The notes under the pieces: generated by a model
Databases searched by the model: none
Told to the model about the DNA's origin: nothing
The model's input: only the letters and a program-made list of their open reading frames with translations
In this document: piece by piece, positions 1-11,800 of the stretch
How positions within the stretch are numbered: the stretch's first letter is position 1
How the letters are laid out: each line of letters begins with the position of its first letter
Made by a program: the position numbers and the translations under genes
Origin: Mermis nigrescens
Lineage: Eukaryota > Nematoda > Enoplea > Mermithida > Mermithidae
Reading direction: 5' to 3'
Assembly: GCA_036768485.1 (NCBI GenBank)
Contig: JAVLUZ010000154.1
Coordinates: 44,329,458-44,393,457, forward strand
Length of the DNA: 64,000 nt

Positions 1-954
1 TAATGAAAGGAATGGCCAAATTTTCTTATGTTTTTGCGCATTTCCTGTTTTCTGAACTGCATCTTGTTAATAAGAAGGCCATGAATGGGCCTGAAAACGT
101 TAAGAACAAAATTTTCATTGATACATTTTTCTATATCTTATTGGCAGCAACACTTTGCTGCGCTATGTAATTAGCAGAGGTCAAAAAACGCATTTCAGCT
201 CAGAAGTTTTGTGCAATGCAGAAATTCATCAATTTCAAGTGTTTTTGGGCTTGCTTGATTCAGAACCGAGATTCGGCCGATTTTGCGAAAATTTTAACGT
301 TACTATTTAACATTAAAATGCTTTTTTACAAAATTTTCCGGGACTCTGCCCCGGACCCCGCTGGGAACGCTTGAGCGCGCCATCCCAAACCATCCCAGCA
401 CACGTGCAACGAGATTTTAGCGAGAACAAGCCAGGTAAAAGAATTAGGAAATTCTAAAAATTTCCGCCGTTTCGCGCCGGCATTAATTTGTCTTTTTTGT
501 ATGATTTAAGCGGTGCAAATTGAGTTTAAAGTGCAAAAACGTCAAAATTTTGCGGCGCATAGCGCCGCCAGTTACTGTTCTTTCTTTTTGTAAAGCTCCA
601 GCATTGCGTTTAAAAGCCTGAATCACTCAAAATATCTTCAGACAAAGTTAATAATTCGCAGTTTTCTTGTTAGAAGCATGAACTGTCAAAATTGTTTTGT
701 ACAAATTTGATAATTTTCTGCTCTGTCAGACTATTAGTATTCACAGAGCTACAAAACGTTAGGGGCGGTAAAAAAATTACTAAATTTCTCGGCACCGGCA
801 CTTTTCGCCACTTATAATTTCCGAAATGTTTTTCAATAGAAAGGCCGTAAATTATACATGAAAGCGGTAGAAATTCCAAAAATTTTCGGCACTTCGAGCC
901 GCTTTACACTTTTTGTATTTTTGATCGTCAGAAACCCATAAATTAGCTAGGATA
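1..954 (+). repeat. Interspersed repeat family R1, copy 1 (5' part)
   Basis: This stretch matches 6190-7130 in the same orientation. Shared landmarks include the TTTTTGCGCAT..CTGTTTTCTGAACT segment, the TTGGCAGC..GCTGCGCTAT segment, AGCTCAGA.GTTTTGTGCAAT and GGCGCATAGCGCCG. Copy 1 then departs from copy 2 near 954, at AATTAGCTAGG, and resumes near 3094. No open reading frame here looks coding. The match was made by eye, so percent identity is not stated. Confidence 0.7.
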
Positions 955-1251
955 CATCAGTGTTTTTTTGTATTCAGCAAAGATTTTTCCCGATGTACAA
1001 AGACTTTTCGGGACCGTCTTTGTACAGGTACAAAGATTTTTGGGAAGACAAAAATTGCAAAAAAGATCTAAAATTTGTAAAAATTTTCCGCCGAAATGAG
1101 TAATTGTGTGTTCTATATATCTTTATACTGGCAGAAATTGCATTTCAAAAGGAAAAATGTCAAATTTTTTGGCGCTTCGTGCCGTTTTAAGACGATTATT
1201 TGTGATTTTTGCCCTTAGAGACCCAAAAATTAGCTAAAATATACTACCAAA

Positions 1252-1372
1252 AGGGGTCGGTGCCGAGTGTGCTGCCTAGTTCGAGTGCGCTGCCAAGTCT
1301 GAGAGCGCTGCCGAGGTCAGGTGAGCTGCCATAGTCGAGTGCGCTGATAGGGCCGAGTGCGCTGCCAGACAG
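1252..1372 (+). repeat. Minisatellite of GAGTGCGCTGCC units
   Basis: About six degenerate units of 18-21 bp with core GAGTGCGCTGCC. The complementary core (GGCAGCGCACTC) recurs at 2834-2944. Confidence 0.7.
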
Positions 1373-2833
1373 ATATTACCGCTTTGCATGCGAATTATTT
1401 CCGCTGATTACTGAAAAACGATGTTTCTCCAGTAGACTACTTATATGAACAGTATTATGTACCTGAGCGCAATAAGGAAGTGTTTTTTTGTTGCAAAATT
1501 AAGGTCAGAAACCGGAAAAACAACAACTTCCTTAAAAAGTGCTTGAAATCAACTACGAATCATTACTAAGTATTTATGCTATTTAGTGGTTTAAGATAAT
1601 TCCAAGGCAATTTTAGCTCAAAAATCTTCGGCTACCTTCAAATAAATGCGATTCATCTCAAGCTAAAATACTACACTTTTGTTGTGCTGTATAGAGGCAC
1701 TATTGACCTCAAATCTTTTAATATTTTGCATTCGTAAGAATAATTTAATTTGAACTTTAAAGAGAGTAAAAAATCTTCAAACAGCAAGCCGAATTGCTTC
1801 ATTTCGTTGGGAAGTAATAATTGTGATAGCCTGTTCCATCCATGTAGCTAGCAATCAACATGCATTTAGAACATCGATGTCTCTTGAAAACTCATAGAAC
1901 GACGAAGTCCCAAAAATATTGTTAGTAAGAAAAAATAGTTGAAAGCTAACGTTAAAACGTAAAACACATCTTTTGACTCTTCTCATTCCCATTCATCATA
2001 TCAAAATAAAAACAGTAGAAAAATTAAAATTTGAATTCTGGGCTGCTGTGGATGGGAATGGTTTCTTGACAGTCGGAACCATATGAAGAGATGCACAGCA
2101 TGGCGAAGGTCAAATATTGAGCTTTTTTGGGCTAAAATGGCCTCAAAAACTGATATAAACGCCAATATAGAGTTTATATCAATTTCTGGTACTTTTGAAG
2201 AAAGTTTTCCATTTTAATCCACTTTTTGCCTTAATTTTGCCACATTTCTCCCAGAAACTTTTCGAATAGGAAAGAAAAGTCGAGTAGCGTTAAATATAGA
2301 ATGAAGAGCAAGTGTTACGTGTTTTTTAATTAATTTTCCTACGACTTAACGGTTAATTGAATGTTTTGTGTCACTTTTGCACAAGAATCACTCGTTAGCA
2401 CGAATAATAGTTGCGTACATTTATCTGCATGTACATACCTACTTATCTATGTGCACAAATTCTCAAACGAAAAGTGTTGACGGAAAACGATAATAGATAT
2501 CTAAGCTAAATGCAGCATTGGAATAACATCTAAGAACATATTTCTTACTAACAATAAGTTACAATATGTAACCATTGTACATCTGCTAAGAGGCTGCCTA
2601 AAATAAGGCATTACTATGTACGTTAAGGTTGGGAATTCTTGTGTGTCGGTCTGATCCTTTTTTTGCTGGAATCAGTTAGTCATTTTGGGGTCTTGATCTT
2701 CCTTAAAATCTCCCCGAAAACGCTTATGAATTCCACTGTGATCAATCGTACCTACTCAGACACAAAGCTGTAGGAAAAAGCATAATTGTACAGATGTACC
2801 TACTTACGTACTTGCGTAACTCTGTTTATTTGG

Positions 2834-2944
2834 CAGCGCACTTGGCCCAGTCAGCGCACCCGACTACGGCAGCACACTCGGACCTTGCAGCGTACTCGGA
2901 CTTGGCAGAACACTCGGACTAGGCAGCGCACCTGGCCCCCAATC
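2834..2944 (-). repeat. Minisatellite, inverted partner of 1252-1372
   Basis: Repeats of GGCAGCGCACTCGG type, about 19 bp each, in the opposite orientation to the array at 1252-1372. Confidence 0.7.
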
Positions 2945-3093
2945 TACCAAAAGTCGAACAGCTGTTTGTACCACCCTAAAATCGCTACCGTACCATATTA
3001 TATTACTCAAAAATTTGTGTCTACAAAATGTACAAAGACTTTTGGGGACCATCTTCGTACATGTACAAACGTACTTTGTGCAAAAAAAACACT

Positions 3094-3219
3094 GGGCTAC
3101 TCTACTAAAGGTCGAAAAACTCAGTTTTGCTATACATAACATTACTGGCATTCAATGCAAAAGTAGTCTTAAAAAATTTTTGTTTATGCCTCCCCCGAAC
3201 CAAAATCCTGGCTACGCCT
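3094..3219 (+). repeat. R1 copy 1, right end
   Basis: CTACTAAAGGTCGAAAAACT and the following ~110 bp match 7135-7230. The end CCTGGCTACGCCT (3207-3219) is the exact reverse complement of AGGCGTAGCCAGG (5849-5861), which lies at the left end of copy 2. The family therefore has short terminal inverted repeats. Confidence 0.65.
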
Positions 3220-4534
3220 CTGACGGGCGGAATAATAATCGTCGCCGGGGCCCAGATCCGGTTTACCCTCGATGTATGTTATCACTGGGTAAACAAAACT
3301 AATTTACTACGTAAATGTACAATCGACCCAGTGTCGAGAAGCAACACTACAGATTACTTAAACAATACGTCTTACCACAAGAGGCCTTGTGATAGCTTAA
3401 AGTAAAACGAAAAAATAAAAGTATTTTAGACATGAAATACGATATCCTTTAGACAAATGTCATATGACATCTTAAGTAAACAGTCAAGAACAAATATTGA
3501 TAAAAGTGATCTAAACACATTCTTAACCTCGTACCGGACAAGTACCTCCTAAGTTTTTATAATAAGAAAGATGGGAATGATATCGAGTCTACAGGTTGGT
3601 ATAACCCAAGCTAACTCGTCTTTAGACGGATACTTGTTTGGTTTCAAGCCTAAAAAAAGACGGTTAATAAACTTTTGGGGCTGATTCATCAGAAGTGACG
3701 TTCTTGTATGTATGTACATATCGACAAGACAGTCATTTGAAGCCATCTACGAATTTGTCAAAATTGATATTTTTACACTTTTTAAGGTAACCCCGCTAAT
3801 TCAAAAAACGTAAGGTCATTTTGAATTTGACAAATACAGGTAGTCGTTACCACAAGTCGGCGTGAGGGTTTGGGGGATACACCCCCAGAAATTGAAATAC
3901 TCCCCGTAGATCACTGTAGACCCATAGAATTCTATTTTCAGTAACATTCTTTTGATTTTCGGCTGTATATAATGTACATAGATCGTTTTTGCGTTTGTTT
4001 TTACTGAAAACATGTCAGTTCAAAACGAAAATTCTATGTCTTAACACGTTTTCAATCAAATTGAGAAATAAATTGCACCACTAGAAAGAGCGTAAAAATG
4101 TGTATTAAATGGATTTCATTTTTTTTACTAAAAGTTGAAATAAAGAAAATAATTGCAAAAAAACGCTTCTGCAAACTTGTGTGAAACAGACTATAGGATG
4201 ATGATCAACTATATAACTGTCTAGAAAAAGGTCGCCACCGAATGCCCCGCTAATTCATCATATATAGGTAACTTTTTTTGATCCAGAATTAACGAAAGGA
4301 AAAGTGTTACTGGAAAATAGGCAAGGTTATGCCTAAAAAGAGAATGAAAATCAAAGTTTTTTGAGGAAGCGCTCGGATATGCAACGAGGGACGTGAGGTG
4401 GACTCATTTAAAGAAAGCTCTCCTACAACTTATAGTTGTTTTTAATGGAGACTCCTGGAAAATTCGAACCCGAATTTGTTTATTCGCTAAGATTACAAAA
4501 AATATTTTTGCATCGATCGACTGTGCCAACCCCC
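3220..4534. other. Intergenic DNA with one F5 repeat remnant
   Basis: No gene is recognisable. Positions 3850-3965 (CCCCCAGAAATTGAAATACTCC..CTGTAGACCCATAGAATTCTATTTT) match 7725-7800 in the same orientation. The rest shows nothing I can name. Confidence 0.5.
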
Positions 4535-4615
4535 GTGAAAAGCGAATTTTAACATATTTCTATTAAGGCCATTCGTCTACTGCGTTGCGATAAAGGAATA
4601 AGTTAACATTTCACC
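4535..4615 (+). repeat. 81 bp direct repeat, copy 1
   Basis: Runs from GTGAAAAGCGAATT to AACATTTCACC. It is the same as 4757-4837 apart from one visible base difference, with an offset of 222 bp. Confidence 0.9.
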
Positions 4616-4756
4616 TCATTCTGTTATGTTGTCTGTACGCATATAAGTTGCATTGGTGCGAACAAAGCTTTAATTCATTGTTCGTTGAGCTAAAAATTTA
4701 TGGCTGTAATTGTGAACAGATTTCCGGAGTTCTCAAAGCGATGGCTATACTCATAT

Positions 4757-4837
4757 GTGAAAAGCGAATTCTAACATATTTCTATTAAGGCCATTCGTCT
4801 ACTGCGTTGCGATAAAGGAATAAGTTAACATTTCACC
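4757..4837 (+). repeat. 81 bp direct repeat, copy 2
   Basis: Second copy of 4535-4615. The sequences on either side do not match, so only this 81 bp block is duplicated. Confidence 0.9.
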
Positions 4838-5250
4838 AAAAGGTAGGCTGATAGACTGTTTAATCACACATAAGTACTGCTCTATATATTCTCGAAATAG
4901 CTATATCTGAGCTTCTGACATGACGAAGATAACTCGGCTTGAGGACGTTGCAGCAGATTGAATCAAAGTGCTTGGAGCAGGTTTCAATGGACGACTTCTG
5001 GCTAAACGTATCTCGGATTCATTGATTTCACTCAAGCACCTTCTAGACCGCTCTCTCTCTATTAAGGGTCTCGTAATGCTAAATAAGTGGGATCTCAGTA
5101 GAAATTTTAAATTTTAAATAAGAGCATGAAAATTCTAAGCATCGATAACTTCATAAGTTATTCTCCCCTGTGATTCGTCAAAGCAAATGTATAGTGAGTT
5201 TCACATAAGCTTGCGGTTTCCAAACAATACTCAGAGTATCGTGGATCAAC

Positions 5251-5473
5251 ACCATAGGTGGGCGGCACCAAAGCTCTGGGGTAGGGGTGCAAGATTTTTC
5301 AAAGATCAAAAAATGGCCTTAAAAATGGTGGTAAAAAGCAACATTTTTCTATGTCTGTCATCGAGCACTGTCCATTGGCATCAAAAAATTGCGAAAAAAA
5401 CAAAAAAAATTCTGGGGGTATTTTGCTTTCTGGGGGTGCATACCCCCAAACCCCCTCCCTACGCCCAAGTATG
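5251..5473 (+). repeat. G-rich repeat family F2, copy 1
   Basis: Begins at CATAGGTGGGCGGCACC and contains GAGCACTGTCCATTGGCATC, AAAAAATTGCGAAAAAAAC and TGGGGGTGCATACCCCC. It ends at ACGCCCAAGTATGAT. The same layout recurs at about 31281-31540, 31612-31858, 52305-52590, 52715-52975 and 54086-54350. Short open frames inside it are by-products of the repeat. Confidence 0.75.
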
Positions 5474-5848
5474 ATCAACACTTCTCTGTGCTTGAGTTCA
5501 ATGATCTGTGATTACACCATAGAATGTCGGCCTTGCAGGAAATCCGCTAGGTTATGCAGAACAGACTAAAAAATCTGTGCTTAGCAAAAGTAAGCACTCA
5601 TTTCAAAAAGTCAAACTTTCAGAAAAGCCACAAATTTATCTTGAGACGCTGCTAAGAGCAAAAATTAATTAAAATGACGAAACCCGTTTTGATTAGAGAA
5701 CCTGCAAAAGTTGAAAAATTTGTAAAACCTTGTGCACTAAATGCCCCTGGGCATCAAAATAATAAAATAGCTCTTGCGAGGTAAAAAAAGCTGAAATAGA
5801 TGAAAGATAAACAAATGTAGGTACATAGGCATATCGGGCTCTAGCCAT

Positions 5849-7235
5849 AGGCGTAGCCAGGAGGGGCATTGGGGGCACATGCCTCCCCCAATCTTTCGGA
5901 AATTTTGTTGTTTTTCTGGTGCAATAATTGTGTCCAGAAAATTGAGTTCAAAAAGGCAAAAATGTCAAGATTTTCCGGCGCTTCGCGCCCAGTCATTATT
6001 GTGTATTGTTATACAGATCCAATGATTTTAAAAGCTTGAATCAGCTAAAATAATCCGATCATTTTAGTGATTTAATGCACTATTTGTTCGTTGAATTTAA
6101 CTGTGCATGCTTTTTGAGCATAATAGCAAAAGTGCGAAAATGATTGCGTACCAGTTTGTCTATTCTCTGCTTTGTTTGTCTTTCTTTACAAGGACACATA
6201 ATCCTATTTTAAATGAAAGGAATATCCTAATTTTCCTGTTTTTGCGCATTTTCTGTTTTCTGAACTACATCTTATTAATAGGAAGGCCAGAAATGGGCCA
6301 ATAAAATTTTCATTGACATCTCTTTCTATATATTATTGGCAGCGACCTGTGGCTGCGCTATAGACTAAGCAGAGGCGAAAAACGCATCTCAGCTCAGATG
6401 TTTTGTGCAATATAGGAGATCATCAATTTTATGTGGTTTTGGGCTTAATTCAGAACCGAGATTTGGCCGATTTTGCGAAAATTTTAACGCTACTATTAAA
6501 CATTAAAATGCTTTTTTTACAAAATTTTCCGGCGCTGTGCCCCGGATCCCACTAGGGGGCGCTTGAACGCGTCACCCCAGCCTCCCCCAGCCATAAAACC
6601 TCGTTGTACATGTACAACGAGATTTTTGGGTGGAGAGAAAAAGTACAAGAGTTAGGAATTTCTAAAAATGCCGGAATTAGTTTGTCTGTTCTGTATGCTT
6701 TAAGCGGTAGAAGTTGAGTTTAAATGACAAAAACATCAAAATTATCCGGCGCATAGCGCCGTCGGTTACTATTCATTCTTTCTTTTTGTGAAGCTCCAGC
6801 ATTGCGTTTAAAAGTCTGAATCAGTCAAATATCTTCATAGGTTAGTAATTAGCAGTTTTCTTGTTAGAAGCTTGAACTGTCAAAATTGTTTTGTACAAAT
6901 TTGCTAATTTTCTGCACTGTCGGACTATTAGAGTTCACAGAGTAAGAAAATGTTGAGGACGGTAAAAAAATGACTAAATTTCATGGTGCTCTGCACCACT
7001 TATGATTTCCGAAATGTTTGTCAATAAAAAGGACGTAAATTCTGTTTGAAAACGGTGAAAATTTCAAAATTTTTTGCCTCCTTACACATTTTGTATTTTT
7101 AATCGACAGAAACCCGTAAATTAGCTAGGCTACAATACTAAAGGTCGAAAAACTCAGTTTTACTATATGTAAACAACGTTACTGGCATTCAATGCAAAAG
7201 TAGAACTTAAAAAATGTTCGTGTATGCCTACGTCC
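5849..7235 (+). repeat. Interspersed repeat family R1, copy 2 (uninterrupted)
   Basis: Starts with AGGCGTAGCCAGG and carries two GGCGC hairpins (about 5978 and 6752). From 6190 onward it matches 1-954 and then 3094-3200. It lacks the ~2.1 kb insertion seen in copy 1. No coding frame is convincing. Confidence 0.65.
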
Positions 7236-8449
7236 CTGGCGCCTTTATTCAAATTATGCATTTTAATAATGTTCATTCGTTTAACTAAGATAATTTTTGA
7301 TCTTTTAAGGAAGAAAATAAAATTAGTTTGGTGTTTGCAACAGTCAAATAAGCTTATCTTATATAGGCTTTGAGAGAAGGAAGCTCTGAACGCAGAGTTT
7401 AACTTTTATACGGAAATCTTATGAATTGATAAAACTTTGTATATTTTGTAAAAACTTTGCTGACAATTGAACGTTATTTTCCAATCAGAAAAATCTTAGC
7501 GACAATTAATGCTACGTTACCAAACAAAAGTTTTTATTATGTCAGGCTAACAGAGGCGGGCATAAATGGGCAACAAACAAAGTCTGGGGGTTCGATGGGG
7601 CAAAATTACTAAAAATAGCACAAAATTAAGTTCTGAGAGTCTGCCGATTTTGGGGGTCTTACAGATTCTCTGGGGATCCTCACCACGCATGGGCGTGGTA
7701 GGGGGTGTTTGGGAGGGCTTGTATCCTCCTCAGAAGTTGAAACCCCTCATATTACTGTAGACCCCAGAATTCTATTTTTAGTTACATTTTTAGCAATTTT
7801 ACCCGTCTGACTCACCTAAAATTGTCTTGCTGCTTACGTATGATCCTCACCCGCTAGACTCCCGACACCCATATGTGATGGCAGATGTAAGTCACTTTTA
7901 TACATGATTCGGTCCTGTTAAAAAAGGCGGCCCGGTAAACGTACTAGGGTTGTTACAATGAGTACCATGGATCAGGAATGGCTAAATCAGACTAATACTT
8001 CAAATTTTTGGATAGCAATGAGCCAAAGAACAACAAAAAATTAATCGCCGAAGTGGGACCCGATACACATATAGGTTGCATAACCTTTTTGGGGCATTAT
8101 ACAGTACGTCTAAAAAACGAGTCGAATATTACTTCTTAAAACTTTTCAGATACTTTGAATTCGATTCAGAAGCCAAAAGCGTTATCTCAGAAAATTTTAA
8201 ATGCTCTTATTTTTTAAAATTTAGTCTCAAGAAGGATTTCAGGCATAAATAGGTCAAGTTAATTGATCAATATTGTTCAGGGCTAATTTTTAGTGCCTAC
8301 CTATTTGTGGTGAGGAATATGGTAAAAAAATGAAAAAAATACAATCGTTTCAACAAGTATTTTCGGTCAAGGGGAGCGAATGCCTCCGCGCCTTGTCTAC
8401 AGCTTCTAAATTCATTCGACAGGGGCTTTCGAAGGCATTGTGAGGTCTC
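7236..8449. other. Intergenic DNA with an F5 remnant
   Basis: Positions 7620-7800 hold a G-rich remnant (GGGGGTCTTA, CATGGGCGTGGTAGGGGG, then the block shared with 3850-3965). Nothing else is recognised. Confidence 0.4.
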
Positions 8450-8735
8450 ACAATCATAGATGTACAGCATGGCCGGTATGGAGGTCGCCGGTTTGGGGGG
8501 TCATATGTTGAACTTTTTTGGGCCAAAATGACGGTCCAAAAGTAATACAAACGCTAAAATAGCGTTAAACTAAGATAATCTACTGTTTCTGGTCAATTTC
8601 GAACACCTCTGATGAAAATCTTTTGTTTTCATCGGTTTTTAGCATTTGTTTTGCCTCATTTTTTGCTGAAAATTGCCCATTTTTCCATTTTTGGGGTTTA
8701 AGACTTTCAAAACCCCCACACGCATGTCTGCTCTC
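8450..8735 (+). repeat. Repeat family F3 copy
   Basis: Contains GTACAGCATGGCCGG, TTTTTTGGGCCAAAATGAC, AACGCTAAAATAGCGTTAAA, TTTCTGGTCAATTT and a TTTTGCCTCATTTTTTGC segment. It is homologous, in the same order, to 2040-2260 and 62690-62935. About 25500-25700 looks like a related stretch in the opposite orientation. Confidence 0.6.
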
Positions 8736-8840
8736 AATCCTAAGTCCCTGACTGGGACGATTTAATAATGTGAATGTAAGTGGTTTAATTAATTGCTTAA
8801 GTATGCAATATGTCTCTGTGATATAAAAAGCACAATTGAT

Positions 8841-11800
8841 TTACCCATACGTTGGCTTATTCGTGCTTTTTCTGCAATGCACCAATTCAATAAATCGATG
8901 CCGAAATTTACGACTAAAGACCGTATACAGAATCGGGTTAGCTGCTGAGCATGAATAGGCTAAGCAGTTTAAGAGCAGACGAATAGTAATATTAAATTGA
9001 AAGCTTGTTCCAAGTAAAAGCTCGGCTAAAAATATCACCTGTAAAAAGGCAGTAGACGTAGCGTATAATTTAAAAAATTTAGATTATACTTCGAAAAGTG
9101 TATGACAATTTTACGCCAATATAATTCAAAAAATTAGACGTATAATTTCAATAAATTACAGATTTACATATGAAAAATGTCCCATGTCTTACAAATATCT
9201 AAACCACCAACGCTAATTCGACCAAAGGTACTACAATAATTTATACCTTATATAGAATAGCGAATGTACGTGAACCATTTTAAAATTGTTTGCCTGGTGA
9301 AGACTGGATGACAAAAAGATTTCGAAGATTTTGAGTTATTCGACATGCATGCATTACTAAAATCTTCTGACTGAATAAAATAGTGAAATTGTCTTAACCT
9401 GAATAGGAGAATAACAGACGAAGTAGACGCAGAAGCACGCCACCAACATTTTAATGACGTTTTTACGACTCTTCAAGGGCTCTCGACCTAAACTGATAGG
9501 CTCTTGCGGCTTCGAATGGTTTTCATTTTGACTCATTAAAGTAACAGATCTTGATCTTCCTTCCTTCTGAATCATCCGACTTGAACCGAAGAACAGACTG
9601 AATTTGTGGCGATCAAGTGGTTGATCTAAAGCTGATCTACCTGTCCTTTTCGGGAAATTGCTTGACGAAAATAGTCGTCGATGCTTGGTCCAAAGGATAA
9701 CCGAAACTCTTGAGAAAAATTTGAAAAAAACATTTTTGCTAGCAGGGCGATTCAACACGAGATCAACATTGTTTTGATTCTCTTTTACTGTCACTTATTG
9801 AATTAATGGTTCGATTATTTAAAAAAAGAACTCAAATTATGTAGAACATTGAAGCTGATGCGGTAATCGCAATTAGTGCTCTACTTTGCACGCCTCTCAG
9901 ATTTCAAACAGAGTGAAAAAATCTTTTTTTCGAAATGTTACGCGCATTCATGATCTTGTATAAGGGCTTCGGGTTTCATTACCCGCGAAAACTTTTTTAT
10001 TCCGCTCTAGCACAAGCGTTCAATTTTTTGCAGTTTCACTAATTTTTCATAATTGATAGTTTTTGAACATTCAACCCAGATCGATCAAATCTATATTTGA
10101 TTACGACGCATTAATTGACCAGCGGTATTATTAAACGCAGTCTAATAAAGCAAATCTTCAAAAATGTACACTGAGTCATACATGTAATACGGGAATGGGG
10201 ATTCCATCACCCAGGGTCGGTCGTCCTCTATCCCCCAAATACTGAAATTTACTACCCCACGCCTTTTTGGGCAAAAAATTTGCACTTTTAAGTCTAGCGA
10301 GATGGACCGTTTTTCTCGACGGATCTGACGGGCGTTTGGGTCTTATTTTATAGTAGGTCTAGTAATATTTTTTGTGGACCTGTGATGCGGAAGGGCTGAG
10401 GAGCTTATGGGTCGATTGATGCTACTAAACTAGAAGCATAATTGAAGCATGGCCCACCCATGCTCAATCTCTAAGAAGCATTCATTCACAAGTATATACT
10501 AGAGCAATTATGTCTTCTGATTTTCTTTTTATTTAATGCTGTATTCATTTTAAAGCGATAACTGCAACTTGATGTTATTTCAAAAGCTTTATTTTTTCGG
10601 AATATTAGTAGAATACTAAAACTTACACCATATTTTAGCAACGATTTTCACGACAAATCATGAAATTCTGCAGACATTGCAGAACGATTTCCAATCTATC
10701 TTGATTTGACTTACCTGGCGTATAAAATCGATGTCACTGCCAAAGGCAGGAAGTAATACGACAAGCATTCGGCACATTTGAAATAAAAGGAAAAGTTGTC
10801 GTTCGACCGCCACAGACAGATGCTTTTTGGTTCATCCTTCGATTTGCCATCAGATAAACCATTGGCGGTAGGGTAAGTCCTTTTTGTGCCATAAATCGTG
10901 ATTATTTCGTTGTAAAAATAATATGGTAGGGCCGTTGCAAAAGCAGCTAGCCAAAGAGCTAACGTCCACATCACAGCCATTTTATGCGTACAAAGAACGC
11001 GTACCTTCAAAGGCAAAGCGATGGCAAAGTACCTGAATAAATCAGCGAAATAGCACCACTACAAAAAAACAAAACGAATTCAAAGGTACAAATGAATTTC
11101 AAAATAACAGAAAATATGTAAGCTTAAACAGCAGACTGAACCTATTTTTTGGCTTTGGTCAACTTTTTGGAACTACATGGCATGTGTACAGCTCAAGCAA
11201 TTTGTGCACAGGCCGTTGTAGACTTACTGTTCCATTGGACCCCCTGTCCGACTACTCCCACCGTACCACTGTGTAGATACAAGTTTTTGTCCTATTCGGC
11301 CCGCCACGTTCATGAGCTGTGCGACTATTCAACTAACTTGATCTTAGAAAACCTACTAAAAAAATTGCAGGTAAGCTTGCAGAGATTACAAAAGAAGTTT
11401 AAAAACGCTCGATTATAATTTTTATAGACATCTTTTTATTCTTTCACAGCTAAATCTCTAACAACCTGAGTTTTCTGCAGCGAAAAACAAAAACAAGAGA
11501 TAGGTCGTTCTTGAGAGGCCCGAATCTGTTTATAAAAAATGACTAATGATGTCAATGCGTATTCATGGGAGGGGTTGTCCCACCGCAGAATGGTGCTAAC
11601 CCTTACAAAACGGAGCCATATTTTGGCTCAATACTGTCGAATTTTCGGCGCCACTCATTTTTGACGATAATTTGTTCAATTTACTCAAATTTTTTTTTAA
11701 TCTAGAAAGAACGAGCTTCGCTTAAAACGTCGAAAACAGTGTTTTTGATGTGTACCTATGTTTTTTAGGCGCAAAAGGCACTTTTTGAAAAATTTTCGGA

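Larger units (their letters stand above)
955..3093. mobile_element. Extra DNA within R1 copy 1, probable nested insertion
   Basis: In copy 2 of R1 the sequence runs directly from AATTAGCTAGG into CTACAATACTAAAGGTCG (about 7115-7150). In copy 1 these two pieces are about 2.1 kb apart. The added DNA carries two GC-rich minisatellites of related sequence in opposite orientation (about 1252-1372 and 2834-2944), which suggests an inserted element with inverted arms. The central part (1380-2760) holds no recognisable gene. Its only recognisable content is an F3 family copy at about 2040-2260. The insertion borders are approximate. Confidence 0.45.

Noticed and set aside
2786..3151. Overlapping open frames on both strands, Thr/Arg- or Ser/Pro-rich
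   Set aside because: They come from the minisatellite at 2834-2944; low-complexity periodic translation on both strands is a repeat artefact.
4461..4475. TTCGAACCCG, similar to a tRNA B box
   Set aside because: No A box or cloverleaf could be found at the right distance.
9357..9794. Longer version of receptor exon 3 starting upstream of 9708
   Set aside because: No acceptor before 9708 gives the right phase; TTTTTCTCAAG|AGTTTC at 9708 joins YAR to VSVILW exactly as expected after TM5.
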